Origin: an uncultured Collinsella sp.
Lineage (GTDB): Bacteria > Actinomycetota > Coriobacteriia > Coriobacteriales > Coriobacteriaceae
DNA length: 64,000 bases
NCBI GenBank assembly: GCA_900757185.1
Contig: CAAEMX010000060.1
Span: 1-64,000, forward strand
Direction of reading: 5' to 3'
In this document: piece by piece, positions 16,476-25,299 of the stretch
Numbering within the stretch: position 1 is the stretch's first letter
Layout of the letters: each line of letters opens with the position of its first letter
Translations under genes and position numbers: made by a program
Notes under the pieces: generated by a model
Told to the model about the DNA's origin: nothing
Seen by the model: the letters and a program-made list of their open reading frames with translations, nothing else
The model's database searches: none

Positions 16476-17555
16476 ATGGTAGATTCCAAGCAGGCTCCAC
16501 TCGACTCCGCGGCAGCCGCAAAAGCAGCGTTCGCTTCGGTCCAGGACAAGCCATTCCCCGATGATATCTTTACGGCTCCCGAGCTTCGTTGGGCTGTGAT
16601 CGGGTGCGGCGTTATCGCCAACCAGATGGCCCAGTCTCTCGCTCTTGCCGGCCGCAAGCTTGCGGGCGTCGCCAACCGTACGCTGTCCAAGGCTCAGGCT
16701 TTTGCTGAGCAGTATGGCATCGAGAAGGTCTATGAATCGGTTGAGGACCTCTACGCCGATCCGGGCATCGACGCCGTCTATATCACTACGCCGCACAACA
16801 CGCATATCACCTATCTGCGTGACGCGCTGGCCGCCGGCAAGCACGTGCTCTGCGAGAAAGCCATTACCCTCAATTCCGCTGAGCTCGACGAGGCGCGTGC
16901 CATCGCCGACGAGCACAACGTCGTCCTCATGGACGCCACCACGGTGCTTCATATGCCCTTGTATCAAGAGCTGCGCCGTCGCATGGATGCCGGTGAGTTC
17001 GGCCGCATGAACCTCGCCCAGCTCAACTTTGGTAGCTACAAGGAGTACGGCGATCTGACCAATCGCTTCTACAACCGCAACCTTGCTGGCGGTGCCATGC
17101 TCGACATTGGCGTGTATGCCCTGTCCGTCATGCGCCTGTTTATGGCGAGCCAGCCCGCCGAGGTCGTGTCTCTAGGCAACACCTGCGAGACTGGCGTCGA
17201 TGTTGCGGGCGGCATCGTCTGCCGCAATGCCGAGCAGCAGCTGGGCGTCGTGAGCCTTACGCTTCACTCCAAGCAGCCCAAGCGCTCGGTCATTAGCTTC
17301 GACAAGTGCTATATCGAGGTCAACGATTATCCGCGTGCCGATCACGCGACCATCGTGTGGACTGCAGACGGTCACCGTGAGGAGGTCCACGCTGGCACCG
17401 AGGCATACGCTCTGTGCTACGAGATGGCCGACCTGGAGAGGGCCGTTGCCGGCGATGATTCGAAGCGTGAGCTGCTGGATTATGCTTCTGATGTTATGGA
17501 GCTGATGACCAAGCTACGCGCCGACTGGGGAGTCGTGTACCCCGAGGAGGAGTAA
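16476..17555 (+). CDS. Gfo/Idh/MocA-family oxidoreductase
   Basis: A soluble NAD(P)-dependent sugar or cyclitol dehydrogenase of 359 aa. The Rossmann motif reads WAVIGCGVIANQMAQSLA, and the family signature EKAIT (Glu-Lys) follows GKHVLC. The ATG at 16476 was chosen for AGGAGG six bases upstream; an earlier ATG at 16458 lacks this. The DeoR regulator starts 3 nt after the stop and probably controls both. The substrate is unknown. Confidence 0.9.
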   Translation: MVDSKQAPLDSAAAAKAAFASVQDKPFPDDIFTAPELRWAVIGCGVIANQMAQSLALAGRKLAGVANRTLSKAQAFAEQYGIEKVYESVEDLYADPGIDAVYITTPHNTHITYLRDALAAGKHVLCEKAITLNSAELDEARAIADEHNVVLMDATTVLHMPLYQELRRRMDAGEFGRMNLAQLNFGSYKEYGDLTNRFYNRNLAGGAMLDIGVYALSVMRLFMASQPAEVVSLGNTCETGVDVAGGIVCRNAEQQLGVVSLTLHSKQPKRSVISFDKCYIEVNDYPRADHATIVWTADGHREEVHAGTEAYALCYEMADLERAVAGDDSKRELLDYASDVMELMTKLRADWGVVYPEEE

Positions 17556-17558
17556 GCG

Positions 17559-18305
17559 ATGCTAGCGGAAGATAGGCTCAACGCGATCGTGTCGATGGTT
17601 CAGCAGACCGGCTCGGTTACCGTGTCGGAGCTTGCCGAAGCCCTGGGCGTGACGGCGTCTACCATTCGGCGCGACCTGCAGACGCTCGACCGAGCACACC
17701 GTATCGCCAAGGTGCACGGAGGCGCGACAAGTCTGGAGCGCGCGCACGTGACGCGCGACCTAACGCTTAATGAGCGCAGCGACCTCCATAACGATGACAA
17801 GGAGCGTATCTGCGCCCGTGCGGCGGCGCTTGTGGAGCCTGAGAGCTTTGTATACATCGACTCGGGCTCGACGACGCTCAGGCTCATCGAGCATCTTCCC
17901 CACCTTGAAGATGTCACCTACGTGACCGATTCCGTGCTCCATGCTCAGCGCCTTGCTTTGCGGGGTATGCGTACCGTGGTGCTGGGCGGCGAGCTCAAAC
18001 CCGAGACCGAGGCGCTCGTTGGCCCCGATGCCTTGGCAACCTTAGATCGCTACAACTTCAACTGTGGCTTTTGGGGCTCTAATGGCATCGCCGCCGAGCA
18101 GGGCTTCACGGCGCCCGATATCGAGGAGGCCCAAGTAAAGCGCATCTCGATGCGTCATACGGCCAAACGCTTCGTAATCTCGGACGCCAGCAAATTTGGC
18201 ATGGTGGCGCCCGTCAAGTTTGCGGACTTCCGCGACGCAACGATTATTACCGCAGGCGAGGTCCCCGCCAAGTACCGGGCAATGGACAACGTCATCACGG
18301 TCTAA
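17559..18305 (+). CDS. DeoR/GlpR-family transcriptional regulator
   Basis: The 248-aa repressor has an N-terminal helix-turn-helix (about 6-57, with VSELAEALGVTASTIRRDL) and a sugar-phosphate-sensing C-terminal domain with IDSGSTTLRLIEHL and the lysine-containing ISDASKFG region. Such proteins respond to a phosphorylated sugar. It lies directly behind the oxidoreductase and likely regulates this pair. Confidence 0.92.
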   Translation: MLAEDRLNAIVSMVQQTGSVTVSELAEALGVTASTIRRDLQTLDRAHRIAKVHGGATSLERAHVTRDLTLNERSDLHNDDKERICARAAALVEPESFVYIDSGSTTLRLIEHLPHLEDVTYVTDSVLHAQRLALRGMRTVVLGGELKPETEALVGPDALATLDRYNFNCGFWGSNGIAAEQGFTAPDIEEAQVKRISMRHTAKRFVISDASKFGMVAPVKFADFRDATIITAGEVPAKYRAMDNVITV

Positions 18306-18328
18306 CAGCAGGGGACGGGCTAAGGCCA

Positions 18329-18366
18329 AAACCACCACAAAGGTGCCTGTCCCCATTGTGGTGGTT
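18329..18366. terminator. Hairpin repeat after the DeoR gene
   Basis: AACCACCACAA pairs with TTGTGGTGGTT around GGTGCCTGTCCCCA. The same hairpin recurs at 18697-18736, so the two copies bracket the 18450-18668 array. Confidence 0.7.
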
Positions 18367-18397
18367 AGTAACGAAAACCGAGTAGTTTTCTCAATAG

Positions 18398-18434
18398 AAA
18401 AGCGGCAACGTCCATCACGGGCGTCGCCGCTTTC
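18398..18434. terminator. Bidirectional terminator-like hairpin
   Basis: AAAGCGGCAACG pairs imperfectly with CGTCGCCGCTTT around a 12-nt loop, with A and T runs on either side. It could stop transcription of the DeoR operon or of minus-strand reads. Confidence 0.6.
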
Positions 18435-18449
18435 GTTGTCTGCCGGTTT

Positions 18450-18668
18450 GTCTAAGTCTGTAACAACTGGACCGTAAAAAGTGGGCTAGGTGTTACAGAT
18501 CGAGATACTTACGAACCGCGCCGTCCCTTTGTCTCAATCTGTAACATCTGGGACTGATTTTGCCGAGTTACTGTTACAGATTGAGATTATTCCCTTGAGG
18601 GGATTCGAATGTCTCGATCTGTAACAGATGGACCGCAAAATGGGCTTTAGCTGTTACAGATCGAGATG
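18450..18668. repeat. Three-unit array of 58-bp palindromes, 80-bp period
   Basis: Units start at 18450, 18531 and 18611. Each begins GTCTCRATCTGTAAC (or close) and ends GTTACAGATYGAGAT, so the two ends pair as a hairpin with a variable centre. Unique 22-23-nt stretches separate the units. No ORF fits across them. It sits between convergent genes. Confidence 0.85.
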
Positions 18669-18696
18669 TTTGGGAATCCGGCAGAGCCATCGCGGC

Positions 18697-18736
18697 AAAA
18701 CCACCACAAAGGTGCCTGTCCCCTTTGTGGTGGTTT
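18697..18736. terminator. Terminator after the pseudouridine synthase gene
   Basis: Second copy of the AACCACCACAAAGG hairpin. On the minus strand it starts right at the stop codon of the pseudouridine synthase and ends in a TTTTG run, so it should end the 21902-18735 operon. Confidence 0.75.
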
Positions 18737-19394
18737 AGGGCTCCCAGGGGCAGGGGGCTTCGATGTGGATGTGCTCGCCGGTTACGGGATGCGTAAAGGA
18801 CACGCTGTGGGCATGGAGCATGAGGCCGCAGGGGCGCGGCGTTCCGTACAGGTCGTCGCCAACCAGGGGATGATGCTCGCTTGCCAGGTGCACGCGAATC
18901 TGATGCTTGCGGCCGGTGAGCAGCTCGACATCAATATACGAGCGCGTGGGCAGGCCGCGGCGGCTCTTAAGGCGCTTGAGTACCTTGACGCGCGTCTGAG
19001 ATGGCTTGCCGCTGGCGCCAACGCGCATCTTGCGGCTATCGTGGCGGTCGCGGGCGATGGGCTTGTCGATGAGCTTCTCGTTCCAGTCGATTTTGCCCTC
19101 GGCGAGCGCCAGGTAGTGCTTTTCGAACGCGTGGTCGATGATCATCTGGTCAAAGGCGGGCTGCGTCTGCTTGTCGAGTGAGAACAGCACCACGCCGGTG
19201 GTGTCACGGTCCAAGCGGTTGAGCGGCTGCATATCGGTCGCGGCAAAGCCGTCGCCCATCGCCAGCAGCAGGTCGCTGGCGTAGTCGGTGAGCGTGCGCT
19301 CGCCGGTGCCGTCGCCGTGGACGATCATGCCGGCGGGCTTGTCGATGGCCATGAGCCAGGCGTCGCAGTAGAGGACTTGAGGTTCTTCGTTCAC
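18735..19394 (-). CDS. RluA-family RNA pseudouridine synthase
   Basis: The 219-aa enzyme converts uridine to pseudouridine in rRNA or tRNA. The catalytic motif reads LNRLDRDTTGVVLF (about 58-71; Asp is the nucleophile; most relatives have HRLD), and the second conserved block GRKHQIRVHLAS lies near residue 166. There is no S4 domain. The gene lies 15 nt behind the U32 peptidase-like gene; both probably modify RNA. The target site is unknown. Confidence 0.92.
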   Translation of the reverse strand: MNEEPQVLYCDAWLMAIDKPAGMIVHGDGTGERTLTDYASDLLLAMGDGFAATDMQPLNRLDRDTTGVVLFSLDKQTQPAFDQMIIDHAFEKHYLALAEGKIDWNEKLIDKPIARDRHDSRKMRVGASGKPSQTRVKVLKRLKSRRGLPTRSYIDVELLTGRKHQIRVHLASEHHPLVGDDLYGTPRPCGLMLHAHSVSFTHPVTGEHIHIEAPCPWEP

Positions 19395-19409
19395 GTGTAA
19401 GCCTTTCGG

Positions 19410-21902
19410 TTAGCTAATTCCCACAAACATGCAGCCCGAGGTCGCCCCGCGCAGGCGGGCGGCCGGCTTGCGGCCGGCTTGAGCCGCCTCGACAGCGCGA
19501 CGGACGCGAGCGACGGCACGGCCAATCTCATCGGCCTCGAGCAGCGTTCCGTCCACCATGAGACGACGGACGCCGGCGTCGAGCAGCTGTGGTACCTGCG
19601 GCGTAAGGTCGATGGGGTAGGCGTCGTACAGGCGTGAGCGGCCGTGGATGTCGGTACGCACCGGCATGACCTTGCCGTCGATATTCTTGAGCGAGAGCTT
19701 GCGGGCACGCAGGCGGCAGTTGGCACAATCGTGGATGCAGCCGTTGGCAACCTGCAGAATGCAATGCTCGCTTGTCATGACGCGCGGGCGGCCAAAGACG
19801 GTGATGCCCAGAGCCGCGGGCGTGGCGGTGCCGAGCGAGACAATCTCGTCGAGCGTGATCTCGGGCGAGAGCCAAAACGCGCCGGCTCCGCGCTCGGCGA
19901 GTGCCTCCATGCAGGGCGCGTTGTGCACCGGCAGGCAAGAGCGAATCTCGGCCGTGGCGCCAACCTGGGCGGCCAGGGCAAGCTCGGAGATATTGCCGAC
20001 GGCGACGGTGGCCCCGGCATTGATCCAGGGATCGACGCGCTCGTGGTCGACGGCGCGGCAGACCTCGTCGAGTACGGGCACGACGCCCTGCTCAAATGCA
20101 TCGGCAGGGGAGAGTCCGACAGCCTCGAGCGCGTCGGTGGTCATATAGATGCGCGTGGCGCCCTCGGCGCGAGCTGCCTCGGCGGCTTCGAGCGTGGTGG
20201 CGGCGGCGCAAATCTGCGGCTCATCGCGGTAATGCTCGGGCATGGCGCGCGTACATTTGTCGAGCACTGGCAACTCGAGTGTTTTCGCGCGCTCCTCGTA
20301 CGGCGCCAGAATGGCCTCCTCCAATGCTTTACAGGCGGCGGCGCGCACCTTGTGCACGGCGGAGAAGCCCATGCCGCAGCCGGCGTCGAGCGAAACGTCA
20401 AAGCTCGCTGCCTCAAAGGGCGAGGAGCCCATGCGGCCCACATGCTCAACCAGGTCTGCCGCCTCGACGGCGCGGGTCTTGGCGGCCTCGACGGTGAAGC
20501 CCGTGGCGGCGGCGGTGAGCGTGGGGTTGTCACAGCAGGTGAGTGTGACGGTAAACGGCTCGCCCAGGCGCGCCACGACGGACACATCAACAGCTCGGCG
20601 GCGCAGCACATCGCGCTTGAGCGCGGCGCCGGCGGCGTCGATGGCACGCTGGCTGCGAATCACGCGGACGCGGCAGCCCTCGGGCATGCTACGGGGCACG
20701 CGACACTCGATAACATCGCCGGCAGCGGCATCATCGGCGGCGATGGTGGTCAGGAATTGGTCGAACTCATCGTCGTGGCGAAGCTCCAGCAGGTCGCCCT
20801 TGCCCACGGGCTCAAACAACTCAATGCGGGCGATGGCGGCGCGGCGACGGCGGTCGTCGGGCTTGAGGCCGCGCACATCTCGGTTGGCCGGGCGGCTGCC
20901 CAGCACCGTGCCCACGATCTGGCCGCGGTTGTTGGAACGCTCATAGCTCATCATCTCGTCGCCCGAGGTGCCGTCCTGATAGGCGTGCGTAAAGTCGCGG
21001 TTAAAGCAGCGCTTGAGCTGGCGCTGGCGGGCGGCTTTCTCGTCCTTAGAGGTCGAAACATCGGCCAGCATATCGTCAATCTGATGACGATACGCGTCGA
21101 CGATGGAATACACGTAATCGGGAGCCTTCATGCGGCCCTCGAGCTTGAGCGATGCGGCGCCGGCGTCATACAGGCGGCGAACAAGTTGTGAGGTGTTGGT
21201 GTCACGCGGGCACAGCGCGCGCTCGCGACCGGCAGGGGAGAGCGAGCGACCGTTCTCGTCGATCAGCTCGTAGGGCAAGCGGCAGGGCTGGGCGCACATG
21301 CCACGGTTGGCCGATCGTCCCGCCATGGCAAAGCTCGAAAGCAGACACAGGCCAGAGTAGCAAAAGCAGATGGCGCCATGGCTAAAGACCTCAAGGTCCA
21401 CATCGGGCGCGGCATCGTGAATGGCGGCAATCTCGTCGATGGAAAGCTCGCGCGAGAGGGTCACGCGGTCGGCGCCCTGCTCGCGGCACCAAAGGGTTCC
21501 GCGGTCGTCGTGGATGTTCGCCTGGGTCGAGATATGCGTCTCGATGCCGGGCATCGTGCGCTTGACCTCAAAGAACAGGCCCCAGTCTTGGATGATAAAG
21601 GCGTCGGCGCCCAGCGTGGAGCAGCGATGGATGAGTTGCAGCGCATCGCTCATCTCGGACTGCTTGATGACGATGTTGACCGTGACGTAGACGCGCGACC
21701 CGGCTAGATGCGCGGCGCGGCAGGCTTGCTCAAAGGCCTCGTCGGTAAAGTTGGTGGCCTTGCGGCGGGCGTTGAAGCTGCCCATGCCGCAGTAGATGGC
21801 GTCTGCCCCGGCAGCGAGTGCGGCGGCGAAGGGCTCCGGGCCTCCGGCGGGGGCCAAGAGCTCGGGTCTACGGTTGGTGGTTCGACTGGCGGTTGCGGTC
21901 AT
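19410..21902 (-). CDS. U32 peptidase-family protein, RlhA-like
   Basis: The 830-aa protein begins RPELLAPAGGPEPFAAALAA, the start of U32 proteins, and has the cysteine-rich centre FCYSGLCLLSSF followed by GMCAQPCRLPY, which in this family binds an iron-sulfur cluster with prephenate-linked chemistry. The long middle part with QRQLKRCFNRDFTHAY fits the DUF3656 domain of RlhA, which makes 5-hydroxycytidine in 23S rRNA. It is longer than E. coli RlhA and carries an extra C-terminal U32-like half. Cotranscribed with the pseudouridine synthase. A protease role cannot be excluded. Confidence 0.85.
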   Translation of the reverse strand: MTATASRTTNRRPELLAPAGGPEPFAAALAAGADAIYCGMGSFNARRKATNFTDEAFEQACRAAHLAGSRVYVTVNIVIKQSEMSDALQLIHRCSTLGADAFIIQDWGLFFEVKRTMPGIETHISTQANIHDDRGTLWCREQGADRVTLSRELSIDEIAAIHDAAPDVDLEVFSHGAICFCYSGLCLLSSFAMAGRSANRGMCAQPCRLPYELIDENGRSLSPAGRERALCPRDTNTSQLVRRLYDAGAASLKLEGRMKAPDYVYSIVDAYRHQIDDMLADVSTSKDEKAARQRQLKRCFNRDFTHAYQDGTSGDEMMSYERSNNRGQIVGTVLGSRPANRDVRGLKPDDRRRRAAIARIELFEPVGKGDLLELRHDDEFDQFLTTIAADDAAAGDVIECRVPRSMPEGCRVRVIRSQRAIDAAGAALKRDVLRRRAVDVSVVARLGEPFTVTLTCCDNPTLTAAATGFTVEAAKTRAVEAADLVEHVGRMGSSPFEAASFDVSLDAGCGMGFSAVHKVRAAACKALEEAILAPYEERAKTLELPVLDKCTRAMPEHYRDEPQICAAATTLEAAEAARAEGATRIYMTTDALEAVGLSPADAFEQGVVPVLDEVCRAVDHERVDPWINAGATVAVGNISELALAAQVGATAEIRSCLPVHNAPCMEALAERGAGAFWLSPEITLDEIVSLGTATPAALGITVFGRPRVMTSEHCILQVANGCIHDCANCRLRARKLSLKNIDGKVMPVRTDIHGRSRLYDAYPIDLTPQVPQLLDAGVRRLMVDGTLLEADEIGRAVARVRRAVEAAQAGRKPAARLRGATSGCMFVGIS

Positions 21903-22200
21903 ATCCTGCCTTTCAAAATGCTCAGATACTCAAAAGTATAGTGGCGCCGTCGCGGTAGGCGATGCCCGTGCTCTAAGCGGGATAAAGTCTTCAGCAGCTT
22001 GGACTGGCTGCTCCACATGAGAACCGTTCAACGGTCCGGGGAAACCGTTGGGCGATAAAATATTCTCGCAACGTGATAATAATCTTGCATCGCGCGGAAA
22101 CCTTGAGTACTATCCCAATCAAGCGCGGTGTTCAGACCGAACTGTGCCTCCCGGTGTGAACGCCGCGCTCCCGTTCCCTTTTACTTGTAAGGAGAAAAAC

Positions 22201-22578
22201 ATGAGCAAGACCGTCGTGTCTTCCGATAACGCACCCGCAGCCATCGGCCCGTATTCCCCCGGTATCCAGACTGGCAACATGGTGTTCCTGTCCGGCCAGC
22301 TGGGCATCGATCCCGCGACCGGCAAGCTGCCCGAGGGTGTCGAGGCCCAGGCCAAGCAGTCCCTCGCCAACGTCGAGGCTCTGCTGACCGCTGCCGGCGC
22401 CACGTTTGCCGATGTCGTCAAGACCACGGTCTACCTGGCCGACATCGCCGACTTTGCCGCCGTGAACGAGATCTACGCCTCCAAGTTCGAGGCCCCGTTC
22501 CCCGCGCGCAGCGCTTTCCAGGTTGCCGCTCTTCCGGCTGGCGGTCTGGTCGAGATCGAGGTCGTCGCCGCTCTCTAA
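22201..22578 (+). CDS. ridA: RidA family 2-iminobutanoate/2-iminopropanoate deaminase
   Basis: The 125-aa protein has the RidA signature: APAAIGPYSPGIQTGNMVF, GQLGIDPATG, the substrate Arg in FPARSAFQVAALP and the conserved Glu near the end (GGLVEIEVVAAL). RidA hydrolyses reactive enamines such as 2-aminoacrylate. AAGGAG precedes the ATG. The substrate class matches the 2-aminoacrylate produced by the diaminopropionate ammonia-lyase encoded at 53953. A strong terminator follows. Confidence 0.95.
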   Translation: MSKTVVSSDNAPAAIGPYSPGIQTGNMVFLSGQLGIDPATGKLPEGVEAQAKQSLANVEALLTAAGATFADVVKTTVYLADIADFAAVNEIYASKFEAPFPARSAFQVAALPAGGLVEIEVVAAL

Positions 22579-22607
22579 GGCGTTGGCCACAACTAAACAT
22601 GACATGC

Positions 22608-22647
22608 AAAAAGACCCTGCAGCGCGTGCGAGCTGCAGGGTCTTTTG
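22608..22647. terminator. Terminator between ridA and the YheO-like regulator
   Basis: AAAAGACCCTGCAG pairs with CTGCAGGGTCTTTT around a 10-nt loop. It works in both directions and separates convergent genes. Confidence 0.92.
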
Positions 22648-22700
22648 TCAAGCGATGCGACAAAAATGATCCGTTTCCCTTCGTCCCCAAGAGATCACGT

Positions 22701-23357
22701 TTAGCCCTCCTTGCGGACTTTTTGCAGGTAGCGGTACACGCTGGGCTCCGAGATGCCCAACGCGGTGGCAGCGCAGGCCACGGCGCCCTTGAGCATGAAC
22801 ACTCCGTTGCCGTTGAGGTGGCGAATGACGTCCACGCGGTCGTTCTGACCAAGCGACGCTACATCCAGCCCGCGCGCGCTCAGCAACTCGGCAATGCTGC
22901 GGTCGATGAGCTCCTGGGTGGACTCCGAAAGGCTTTCGACCTCGATAGGGGCGGGCTCCGTGCGCGCCGGCGCCGCGTCGAAGCATGCCATGAGTTGTTG
23001 CGCCATGGTGTTGATGGAGCGCACGGTCGAGAGGTCGGTGTTGACGCAGAGCATACCGACGATCTCGTTATCCTCGCGGATAAAGTACGTCGCCGACTCC
23101 AGCGTTTTGCCGCCGGCGCCGCGGCCCTCGTAGCCCGTAATAAACGGCAGGTCGCGATACTTGGGGTCGTGCATGATCTTGAGCGCCAGATCCGTGGCAG
23201 GACCGCCGATCTTACGGCCGCTCACGATGCCGTTGCGAATATCGACGATGGCGTGGTCGGGATCCGAGAAATCGTGCAGCACGATCTCGCTGTTCTTGCC
23301 GAGTATCTGCTCCAGGAAATCGACCATCGGCAAAAAGCGGCGTACGGTCTCGTTCAC
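22701..23357 (-). CDS. YheO-type PAS and HTH transcriptional regulator
   Basis: A 218-aa regulator: an N-terminal YheO-like PAS domain (about 5-120, with NSEIVLHDFSDPDHAIVDI and NGIVSGRKIGGPAT) and a C-terminal helix-turn-helix (about 185-215, ATALGISEPSVYRYLQKV). The GTG at 23357 is chosen because AAAGGAG lies seven bases upstream; longer starts lack a site. It is divergent from the purine permease at 23710 and likely controls it. A paralogue at 53022 sits next to ygeX, so both seem tied to purine or diaminopropionate metabolism. Confidence 0.85.
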   Translation of the reverse strand: MNETVRRFLPMVDFLEQILGKNSEIVLHDFSDPDHAIVDIRNGIVSGRKIGGPATDLALKIMHDPKYRDLPFITGYEGRGAGGKTLESATYFIREDNEIVGMLCVNTDLSTVRSINTMAQQLMACFDAAPARTEPAPIEVESLSESTQELIDRSIAELLSARGLDVASLGQNDRVDVIRHLNGNGVFMLKGAVACAATALGISEPSVYRYLQKVRKEG

Positions 23358-23490
23358 GGGCAACTCCTTTGGGTGAAATCGGAAATGTTCATAACAATTT
23401 TTTCTCATGGTAACACGCTGCTCATCATCTCGTATATCCGCAGGTACATTGCGTAATGCAGATGAGCGGTAGATATTTGGCGGTAAACGG

Positions 23491-23520
23491 TTGACCAAAA
23501 GAAAAGTTAGATGCTATTTT
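23491..23520 (+). promoter_or_regulatory. Promoter candidate for the purine permease
   Basis: TTGACC (23491-23496), an 18-nt spacer and TATTTT (23515-23520). It points to the permease gene about 190 nt downstream; a long leader would result. Confidence 0.5.
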
Positions 23521-23593
23521 GACCAGACACTTTCCTGACCTGCGGAAATGCATTATCTCAGCTGAAGAATAGTCTGATAACAAAAAATTATTA

Positions 23594-23613
23594 TTGAGAA
23601 TGAGAATCATCTT
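23594..23613. promoter_or_regulatory. Fur-like box upstream of the permease
   Basis: TTGAGAATGAGAATCATCTT resembles the iron box consensus (GATAATGATAATCATTATC), matching well in its central TGANAATCAT core. It lies about 100 nt before the permease start. By sequence alone this is only a candidate site. Confidence 0.35.
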
Positions 23614-23709
23614 TAATACGATATGCAACGAAGGCACAACCTCAACCCCGCACTGCGTCACAATAGAGCGTTAGATGCGAAAACAACTATTTCGAGGATT
23701 GGTGGTCAA

Positions 23710-25104
23710 ATGACCCAGGAGACGGTTAAGAACGGCACTGAAGCCCTGTTCACTCGTGAAGGCATGCCTCCCGTTAAGGAAATGATCCCGTGTGCCCTTC
23801 AGCACGTACTGGCATCGTTTGCCGGCATCATCACCCCGGCTGTCATCATGGCCGGCGTCTACGGCTTTAATAGCCAGCAGAGCACCGACATCATCCAGGT
23901 CGCGCTCATTCTTTCGGCGATCGACACGGCCCTTCAGGCCTTTGCCCCCTTCCGTCGCATCGGCGGCGGCCTGCCCATCGTCATGGGCGTTTCGTTCGCG
24001 TTCCTCCCGGCCCTGCAGGCCATGGGCGCCTCGGGCTTTAGCTTTGGCGCGCTGTTGGGCGGCGAGATTGTCGGCGGTGCCGTCGCGGTCCTCTTTGGTT
24101 TGGCCTACAGCAAGATTAAGTGGCTGTTCCCACCCGTCGTGACCGGTACGGTCATCTTCTCCATCGGCGTTTCGCTGTATCCCACGGCCGTCAAGTATAT
24201 GGCCGGCGGTATGGGTACGCCACTGTGGGGCACCCCGCAGGCCTGGTGCGTCGCTCTTATCACCTTCGCCGTGGTCTTTGCGCTCGCCAACTTTGGCAAG
24301 GGCACGCTCAAGCTGGGATCCGTGTTCTTTGGCATGATCGTTGGCATGATCGTCTCCATCCCCTTTGGCATGATCGACTTCTCAAGCGTCGCCACCGCTC
24401 AGGTCTTCGCCCTTCCCAAGCTCATGCCCTATGCGCTCGAGTTTGATCCCGAGGTCTGCATTACCCTCGCCGTCGTGTTCCCCATGGTTGCCATCCAGGT
24501 TATCGGCGACGTCTCCGCCGCCTGCCTGGGCTCCATCGACCGTATGCCCACCGAGCGCGAGCTCTCCGGCGCTATCGTGTCCCAGGGCCTCACCTCTATG
24601 GTCGGCGGCCTGCTGGGCGGTCTTCCCACCAGCGCCCTTGGCCAGAACGTGGGCATCATCTGCTCCAACAAGGTCGTCAACAAGTGGGTCTTTGTGATCA
24701 TCGCGGCCGTCTTTGCCATCGCCGGTCTGTTCCCGCAGCTCTCTGCCGTCCTTTCCGCTATCCCGCAGCCCGTCATCGGCGGCGCGACCGTCGGCGTCTT
24801 TGGCACCATTACCATGAACGGCGTGCGCATGTTCACCCGCGAGGGCCTCACGCAGCGCACTACCACCATCGTCGGTACCTCCGTCGTCTTTGGCCTGGGT
24901 ATCTGGATGGCCAGCGGTTGCCTTGCCGGCGAGGGTATGCCCGCCTGGGTATCCACCGTCATCGGCTCCAATGCCGTAACCCCCACCGCCATCATGGCCA
25001 TTGTCCTTAACCTGATCCTTCCGCAGACGCCGGTCGTGGCTCAGCACATCGATGCCGCCAAGGACGCTGCCGTGGATCTGGTCTTGCCCGAGAGCAAGAA
25101 GTAA
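23710..25104 (+). CDS. NCS2-family xanthine/uric acid/uracil permease
   Basis: A membrane transporter of 464 aa for purines or uracil. The sequence shows hydrophobic segments throughout, the GGGLPIVMGVSFAFLP motif after TM3, a conserved acidic residue in VFPMVAIQVIGDVSA and the family loop GGLPTSALGQNVGIICSNKV. The ATG at 23710 begins a hydrophilic N-terminus; an earlier in-frame ATG at 23623 lacks a ribosome site. Next to ssnA-ygfK-xdh it most likely brings in xanthine or uric acid. Confidence 0.9.
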   Translation: MTQETVKNGTEALFTREGMPPVKEMIPCALQHVLASFAGIITPAVIMAGVYGFNSQQSTDIIQVALILSAIDTALQAFAPFRRIGGGLPIVMGVSFAFLPALQAMGASGFSFGALLGGEIVGGAVAVLFGLAYSKIKWLFPPVVTGTVIFSIGVSLYPTAVKYMAGGMGTPLWGTPQAWCVALITFAVVFALANFGKGTLKLGSVFFGMIVGMIVSIPFGMIDFSSVATAQVFALPKLMPYALEFDPEVCITLAVVFPMVAIQVIGDVSAACLGSIDRMPTERELSGAIVSQGLTSMVGGLLGGLPTSALGQNVGIICSNKVVNKWVFVIIAAVFAIAGLFPQLSAVLSAIPQPVIGGATVGVFGTITMNGVRMFTREGLTQRTTTIVGTSVVFGLGIWMASGCLAGEGMPAWVSTVIGSNAVTPTAIMAIVLNLILPQTPVVAQHIDAAKDAAVDLVLPESKK

Positions 25105-25120
25105 CCAATTCGGTGCTATT

Positions 25121-25152
25121 CGTCGGCGGACGCATCGCCTCGTCCGCCGACG
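25121..25152. repeat. Perfect hairpin after the permease gene
   Basis: CGTCGGCGGACG pairs with CGTCCGCCGACG over 12 bp, loop 8 nt. There is no T-run, so it may protect mRNA 3' ends. The stretch 25153-25299 that follows shows only a short GCGGCGCCAAGCCGC hairpin and the ssnA ribosome site. Confidence 0.7.
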
Positions 25153-25299
25153 TCATGCGGCGCCAAGCCGCACTTCAAAGGGTTTGCCCCTTTGGTGAAG
25201 CGTTGACGGGAGAGGGCCCGTTTCCGGTGTAGGCCGGCGCTTCGCACTCCGCTATGTCAGAGGTGTCAAACCCCGCCCCTGATGTTGAAGGGAGCATTT

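Noticed and set aside
18450..18668. CRISPR array
   Set aside because: Units are long palindromes with diverged sequence and no cas gene is in the window.
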